From the NCBI GenBank assembly GCA_035253825.1, contig DATFBM010000010.1:96001-160000 (forward strand): a DNA stretch of 64,000 nucleotides. Direction: 5' to 3'. Made by a program: the position numbers and the translations under genes. Shown here piece after piece: positions 60,581 through 64,000 of the stretch. The stretch's first letter is position 1; every line of letters begins with the position of its first letter. Under the pieces are notes generated by a model that saw only the letters and a program-made list of their open reading frames with translations, was not told the origin of the DNA and did no database searches. The DNA comes from JACCTH01 sp035253825 (lineage in GTDB: Bacteria > Actinomycetota > Acidimicrobiia > Spongiisociales > ZC4RG35).

Positions 60581-62361
60581 TGATCACTCGACGGGCTCGC
60601 CTCTCGTGGCCCCTGGCCTTGCTGGCGTTGCTTGCCGCATGCACCTCGGGAGGCCCTCTCACCACCGACGGTTCCGGTGTTGTCGTCCCGGGCGGCTGCG
60701 AGGAGGTGCCGATCGCCACCTCCCCTGAGAAGTTCACCCTCTTCACTTCGCTCGCCGAGACCTTCAATGCCACCGAGACCGAGTTCGGCGGAGAATGCGC
60801 AGTGATCACCGTCTACAGAGTTTCCTCGGGTGCGGCGGCCCGCATGCTGGCCGAGGGCTGGCCCGAAGATGGATCCGCCGGGCCTCTTCCGGTGATCTGG
60901 TCTCCGGCCGCCAGTACTTGGGGAGCGATCGTCAACGAGCGTCTCGCCGCTCGCGGCGCAGCGCCGATCGCCAACGACTTTCAACGGGTGATGATCACGC
61001 CCCTGGTCCTCGGGATGCCGCGCCCAATGGCAGAAGCGCTGGGCTGGCCGGAAACCGATGTCGGGTGGGCCGACATCCTCCGACTCGCCTCCGACCCCGA
61101 GGGCTGGGGAGCGTTAGGGCATCCCGAATGGGGCGATTTCCGTCTCGGGAAGACCAATCCCAATTTCTCGACCTCGGGCCTGGCCGCTACCGCCGCTACT
61201 TATTACGCCGCCACCGGGAAAACCACCGGGCTCACCGGCTCCGATCTCGATGATCCCGAAGTTCTCGATTTCGTGCGGGGCGTGGAGGCGGCCACCGTCC
61301 ATTACGGAGACACCACGCTCACTTTTCTCGACAACATGTATCGCGCCGATCAAGAAGGTCGGGGACTTACTTACGCCTCGGCGGTGGCCGTGGAAGAAGT
61401 GTCGATCATTGCGTACAACCGGGGCGACCCCGCCGACACCGGCACCCCGGGTCCGCCGCCTCGGGTGCCGCTGGTTGCCGTCTATCCTGAAGAAGGAACG
61501 CTCTATTCGGACAATCCGGCCTACATCCTCGACGCACCGTGGGTCACCGAGGTCGCCCGTCAGGCGGCCACCGCTTTTCGTTCCTTTGTGATCGACGATG
61601 CCTCTAACCAGCAGCGGGTTCTCGAGTTCGGCTTTCGTCCCGGAAATCCGTCGGTGGCGATCGGGGACCCGATCAACTCGGCCAACGGCCTCAATCCCAA
61701 TAAGCCAGACACAGAGCTAGCCGTTCCCGATCCTGAGGTCCTCACCGCCCTGCTGGACAGCTGGGAGGAGAATCGCAAGACCGCCCGCGTGATCATGCTC
61801 TTCGACGTCTCCGGTTCGATGGCCGACCTCGCCGGCGGTGGCGACACCAAGCTCGCCCTGGCCAAACAAGCGGTCCTCTCGGGCCTTGACAACTTCAAGC
61901 CCGACGACGAGATCGGCCTTTGGATCTTCTCGACCAACCTCGACGGCGACAACGATTACCTCGAGGTGATCCCACCCGCTCCCCTCGAGGACATTCGACC
62001 GCAGCTGGAGCAATCCATCAACGGGCTCGTAGCTGATGGCGGCACCGGCCTTTACGACTCCACTCGGGCGGCGGTGCAGGCGGTCCGCGACGGGTTTGAT
62101 CCAACCAAGATCAACGCCGTGCTGTTGCTCACAGATGGGATGTGCGACGACAACCCGCCAGGCTGCGAGCTCGACCCCCTACTCGGTTTTCTGGGATCGA
62201 ACGAGCGTGATGTCGTGCGAGTGTTTCCGGTGGCGTACGGAGAGGATGCGTCGGTCGAGGAATTGACCGCTATCGCGAATGCGTCGGCGGCCCGCCTGTA
62301 TCAGGCGACCAACCCGCTGACCATCGAAGCGGTCTTTCAACAAGTGATCTCGAACTTCTGA
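60580..62361 (+). CDS. Solute-binding-like/VWA fusion lipoprotein
   Basis: A 593-residue secreted lipoprotein (LALLALLAACTSGG, Cys near residue 21). The N-terminal about 380 residues are SBP_bac_11-like. The C-terminal about 190 residues are a von Willebrand A domain with a complete metal-adhesion site: DVSGSMAD, a Thr in GGTGLYDS and Asp in LLTDGMCDDN. VWA domains bind proteins, so this may hold a partner at the outer face of the membrane. The ATG at 60580 has AGGAG upstream; ATG 60577 is one codon earlier. Confidence 0.8.
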   Translation: MITRRARLSWPLALLALLAACTSGGPLTTDGSGVVVPGGCEEVPIATSPEKFTLFTSLAETFNATETEFGGECAVITVYRVSSGAAARMLAEGWPEDGSAGPLPVIWSPAASTWGAIVNERLAARGAAPIANDFQRVMITPLVLGMPRPMAEALGWPETDVGWADILRLASDPEGWGALGHPEWGDFRLGKTNPNFSTSGLAATAATYYAATGKTTGLTGSDLDDPEVLDFVRGVEAATVHYGDTTLTFLDNMYRADQEGRGLTYASAVAVEEVSIIAYNRGDPADTGTPGPPPRVPLVAVYPEEGTLYSDNPAYILDAPWVTEVARQAATAFRSFVIDDASNQQRVLEFGFRPGNPSVAIGDPINSANGLNPNKPDTELAVPDPEVLTALLDSWEENRKTARVIMLFDVSGSMADLAGGGDTKLALAKQAVLSGLDNFKPDDEIGLWIFSTNLDGDNDYLEVIPPAPLEDIRPQLEQSINGLVADGGTGLYDSTRAAVQAVRDGFDPTKINAVLLLTDGMCDDNPPGCELDPLLGFLGSNERDVVRVFPVAYGEDASVEELTAIANASAARLYQATNPLTIEAVFQQVISNF

Positions 62362-62365
62362 GCCC

Positions 62366-63133
62366 ATGACCAACCGCTCTGGCAGCCGCATGGGGAGCGT
62401 CTTCCGGTATAACCCCGTGACCCGAAAGAGCAAGCGCCTGCTGCGAGCGATGTTCAGCCCGGCTGGAGTCGTGGCCACCGCCGGATTGATCGGCGGAGGA
62501 CTGGCGCTCGGTCTTTCAGCTCCGTTCGTGGCCGGGGCGGCGGCGGTTGGATTTGTCGCCTCGGCTTTGATGCACCTTCGCGATCCCAAGCTCGCCGCCT
62601 CGATGGTCGCTCCCGAATTCGACCGCGACCTGAGCCGACTCGACGCCGAGCATCTTCCTTTGATGGTGAGCGGGCTCGAAGCCCGGGACCGGCTGGAGCA
62701 TGCAATGGAGTCATGGACCGGGGGTGAGCACGAGGGAATGATGGCGCGGGTCACCGAGACCCTTCGCAAGCTCTACGACTCCGTGCTCTGGGTTCAGCGA
62801 GCCGACAACTTTCTGTCGACCGTCGACGAGCGTCGCCTGCTCGCCCGGCTCCGCGAGCTCGCGCCGGGTCCCCTGCGCGAGGAAATGGAAGCCCAGGTCC
62901 GCGAGGTGACCAACATTCGCCAGCGACGCGAGGAAGCCGTTTCTCGCGTCGTCGCTACGACAACTGGCATCGACACGTTGGCGGTCAAGGCACACTCGAT
63001 AGCCCTCACTTCCACCGGGCCCGATCAGACCACCGACGAGGTGGCCGCCCTCCGAGCCGAACTCAACGCCTATGCCCGCGGGCTGGAAGAGATCGAGGCT
63101 CACCTGCAAGACGTACTCCCCCAGATCTCGTGA
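62366..63133 (+). CDS. Membrane coiled-coil protein of unknown function
   Basis: A 255-residue protein with two close hydrophobic segments (about residues 33-66), then a mostly helical cytoplasmic part with heptad-like regions (LRELAPGPLREEMEAQVREVTNIRQRREEAV and VAALRAELNAYARGLEEIEAHLQDV). I do not recognise the family; the layout recalls proteins coded beside TelA/XpaC-type toxic-anion genes. It starts 5 bp after the SBP-VWA gene, and its stop overlaps the pgl start. Confidence 0.6.
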   Translation: MTNRSGSRMGSVFRYNPVTRKSKRLLRAMFSPAGVVATAGLIGGGLALGLSAPFVAGAAAVGFVASALMHLRDPKLAASMVAPEFDRDLSRLDAEHLPLMVSGLEARDRLEHAMESWTGGEHEGMMARVTETLRKLYDSVLWVQRADNFLSTVDERRLLARLRELAPGPLREEMEAQVREVTNIRQRREEAVSRVVATTTGIDTLAVKAHSIALTSTGPDQTTDEVAALRAELNAYARGLEEIEAHLQDVLPQIS

Positions 63134-63816
63134 ACACCGTCGTCTTCGACGATGCCCGAGAGCTGGTCCACGGTGCCGCCGCTCACTTGGCAGCCTTGAT
63201 CGCTGCTGCCCCGGGCCCCCGGATTTCGGTGGGCTTAGCCGGGGGCTCGACGCCGGCGGCGATCTACCTCGAGCTCCGGCGATGCGATGTCGATTGGAGC
63301 CGGGTCGACTTCTGGCTGTCAGATGAACGTTGGGTGCCCTGGCATGACGATGATTCCAACGGCAAGATGGCCGAGGAGAACCTCGTCGGCCATGTCTCCG
63401 GGCGCTACCTGCGTCCCCGGTGGGCGCCCTGGCTCGAGCCCGATCAGTCGGCCGCCCAATACGAGGAGGAATTGCGGACGCTTCACAGTGACGAGCACCC
63501 TCCCGACTTGATCCTCCTCGGAATGGGTAATGACGGTCATTGCGCTTCGCTCTTCCCCGGAACGGAAGCGCTCTCGGTGACGGATCGGTGGTATGTGGGC
63601 AACTTCGTTCCCTCGCTCGAGGTCTGGCGACTCACCACCACCTTTGCTCTCCTCGACCTCGCCCGCCAGATCGTCTTCATGATCGGTGGCGCCTCGAAGG
63701 CCGAGGCCCTCGCCCGGGTAGCAAATGGGGAAGATCTCCCCACCACCCGGGTCAGTAAGGGACGGGCTCCAGTGACGTTCCTCCTCGACCGGGCGGCCGC
63801 TGGCCTCATCGCATGA
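63130..63816 (+). CDS. pgl: 6-phosphogluconolactonase
   Basis: A 228-residue enzyme of the pentose phosphate pathway. Motifs: GLAGGSTPAAIY, the DERWVP segment (FWLSDERWVP), LLGMGNDGHCASLFPG with the catalytic His, and FMIGGASKAEAL. The GTG at 63130 overlaps the preceding stop (GTGA). No zwf or gnd is in view. Confidence 0.93.
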   Translation: MNTVVFDDARELVHGAAAHLAALIAAAPGPRISVGLAGGSTPAAIYLELRRCDVDWSRVDFWLSDERWVPWHDDDSNGKMAEENLVGHVSGRYLRPRWAPWLEPDQSAAQYEEELRTLHSDEHPPDLILLGMGNDGHCASLFPGTEALSVTDRWYVGNFVPSLEVWRLTTTFALLDLARQIVFMIGGASKAEALARVANGEDLPTTRVSKGRAPVTFLLDRAAAGLIA

Positions 63817-64000
63817 AACGGGCCTGGTGGCTTGGCCTGCTTTTGCTTTGGGCCTGTACCGGCGAAGCCGACCCCGAAACGACCACGATCACGGTCACCA
63901 CCTCTCCTGCGACAACCACCGTGGCGGAATCCGAGTTCGTGCGCCGAATCGACTCCGTCGCTGATTTGCCGGTGACGGTATTTGGACCGGAGTCGGTCGG
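63813..64000 (+). CDS. Lipoprotein, 3' end outside window
   Basis: The first 62 residues are visible: a signal with lipobox (GLLLLWACTG, Cys at residue 15), then a Thr-rich spacer (ETTTITVTTSPATTTV), then the start of a folded domain. The ATG overlaps the pgl stop (ATGA), so it belongs to the same operon. No family can be assigned from this fragment. Confidence 0.65.
   Translation, partial: MKRAWWLGLLLLWACTGEADPETTTITVTTSPATTTVAESEFVRRIDSVADLPVTVFGPESV

Overview
The window looks like a compact chromosomal segment of a high-GC actinobacterium, probably outside the well-studied orders; class Acidimicrobiia is a guess. Three things support this. The order mfd, PPIase lipoprotein, mazG, eno, ftsB, DUF501, ppx is the conserved actinobacterial backbone, and pth-rplY lies close by. 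The S-layer-homology-like modules on an M23 peptidase are of the actinobacterial type. Most isolated genes have a TANNNT -10 box only 6-9 nt before an ATG, GTG or TTG, the signature of leaderless mRNAs. No phage, insertion sequence or CRISPR array is visible.

Layout: 1-9.4 kb: a CorC/HlyC membrane protein (cut by the window edge), Kup, LeuB, Tricorn protease with an alpha/beta hydrolase, and a UspA/CBS protein. 9.4-9.76 kb: a structured intergenic region with heptad iterons. 9.76-16.6 kb: an orphan transhydrogenase alpha subunit, a nitroreductase, a DUF5667 membrane protein with an ECF sigma factor, an exonuclease/GIY-YIG fusion, and a CDC48-type double AAA ATPase. 16.7-20.5 kb: an anchored HExxH protein, a TlpA-like lipoprotein and an ABC exporter. 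20.6-23.8 kb: gatCAB. 23.9-27.6 kb: an M23 peptidase and a second sigma factor/membrane-protein pair. 27.5-30.6 kb: dapC-dapD-dapE (lysine and cell-wall diaminopimelate). 30.6-36 kb: ligA with a DUF3105 lipoprotein, then cysteine desulfurase-mnmA (tRNA 2-thiouridine). 36-39.1 kb: SRPBCC protein, enoyl-CoA hydratase, AceK and tRNA-Leu(UAA). 39.1-47.8 kb: the ppx-to-mfd backbone. 47.8-52.2 kb: two cation diffusion facilitators, a DinB-like protein, thioesterase, SDR and pgsA. 52.3-57 kb: glpD, glpK, a VOC protein, pth and rplY. 57-64 kb: a hydrolase, a YeiH-type transporter, an NmrA protein, two solute-binding-like proteins (one fused to VWA), a membrane coiled-coil protein and pgl.

The genome is very tightly packed. 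Operon neighbours overlap by ATGA/GTGA or a few bases, and convergent genes share or abut their stop codons (CTAG for leuB/Tricorn, TGATCA for glpD/glpK). Twice a TAG stop codon also forms the first half of the next gene's -10 box.

The observations most worth checking are: apparent AUC start codons in ppx and pgsA; two related 47-bp palindromes with compensatory changes; inverted heptad iterons at 9.65 kb; AceK outside its usual phylum; a CDC48-like ATPase with a degenerate first ring; an SBP/SBP-VWA/membrane-protein cluster of unknown function; and a 14-codon leaderless ORF separated by one in-frame TAG from a sigma factor.
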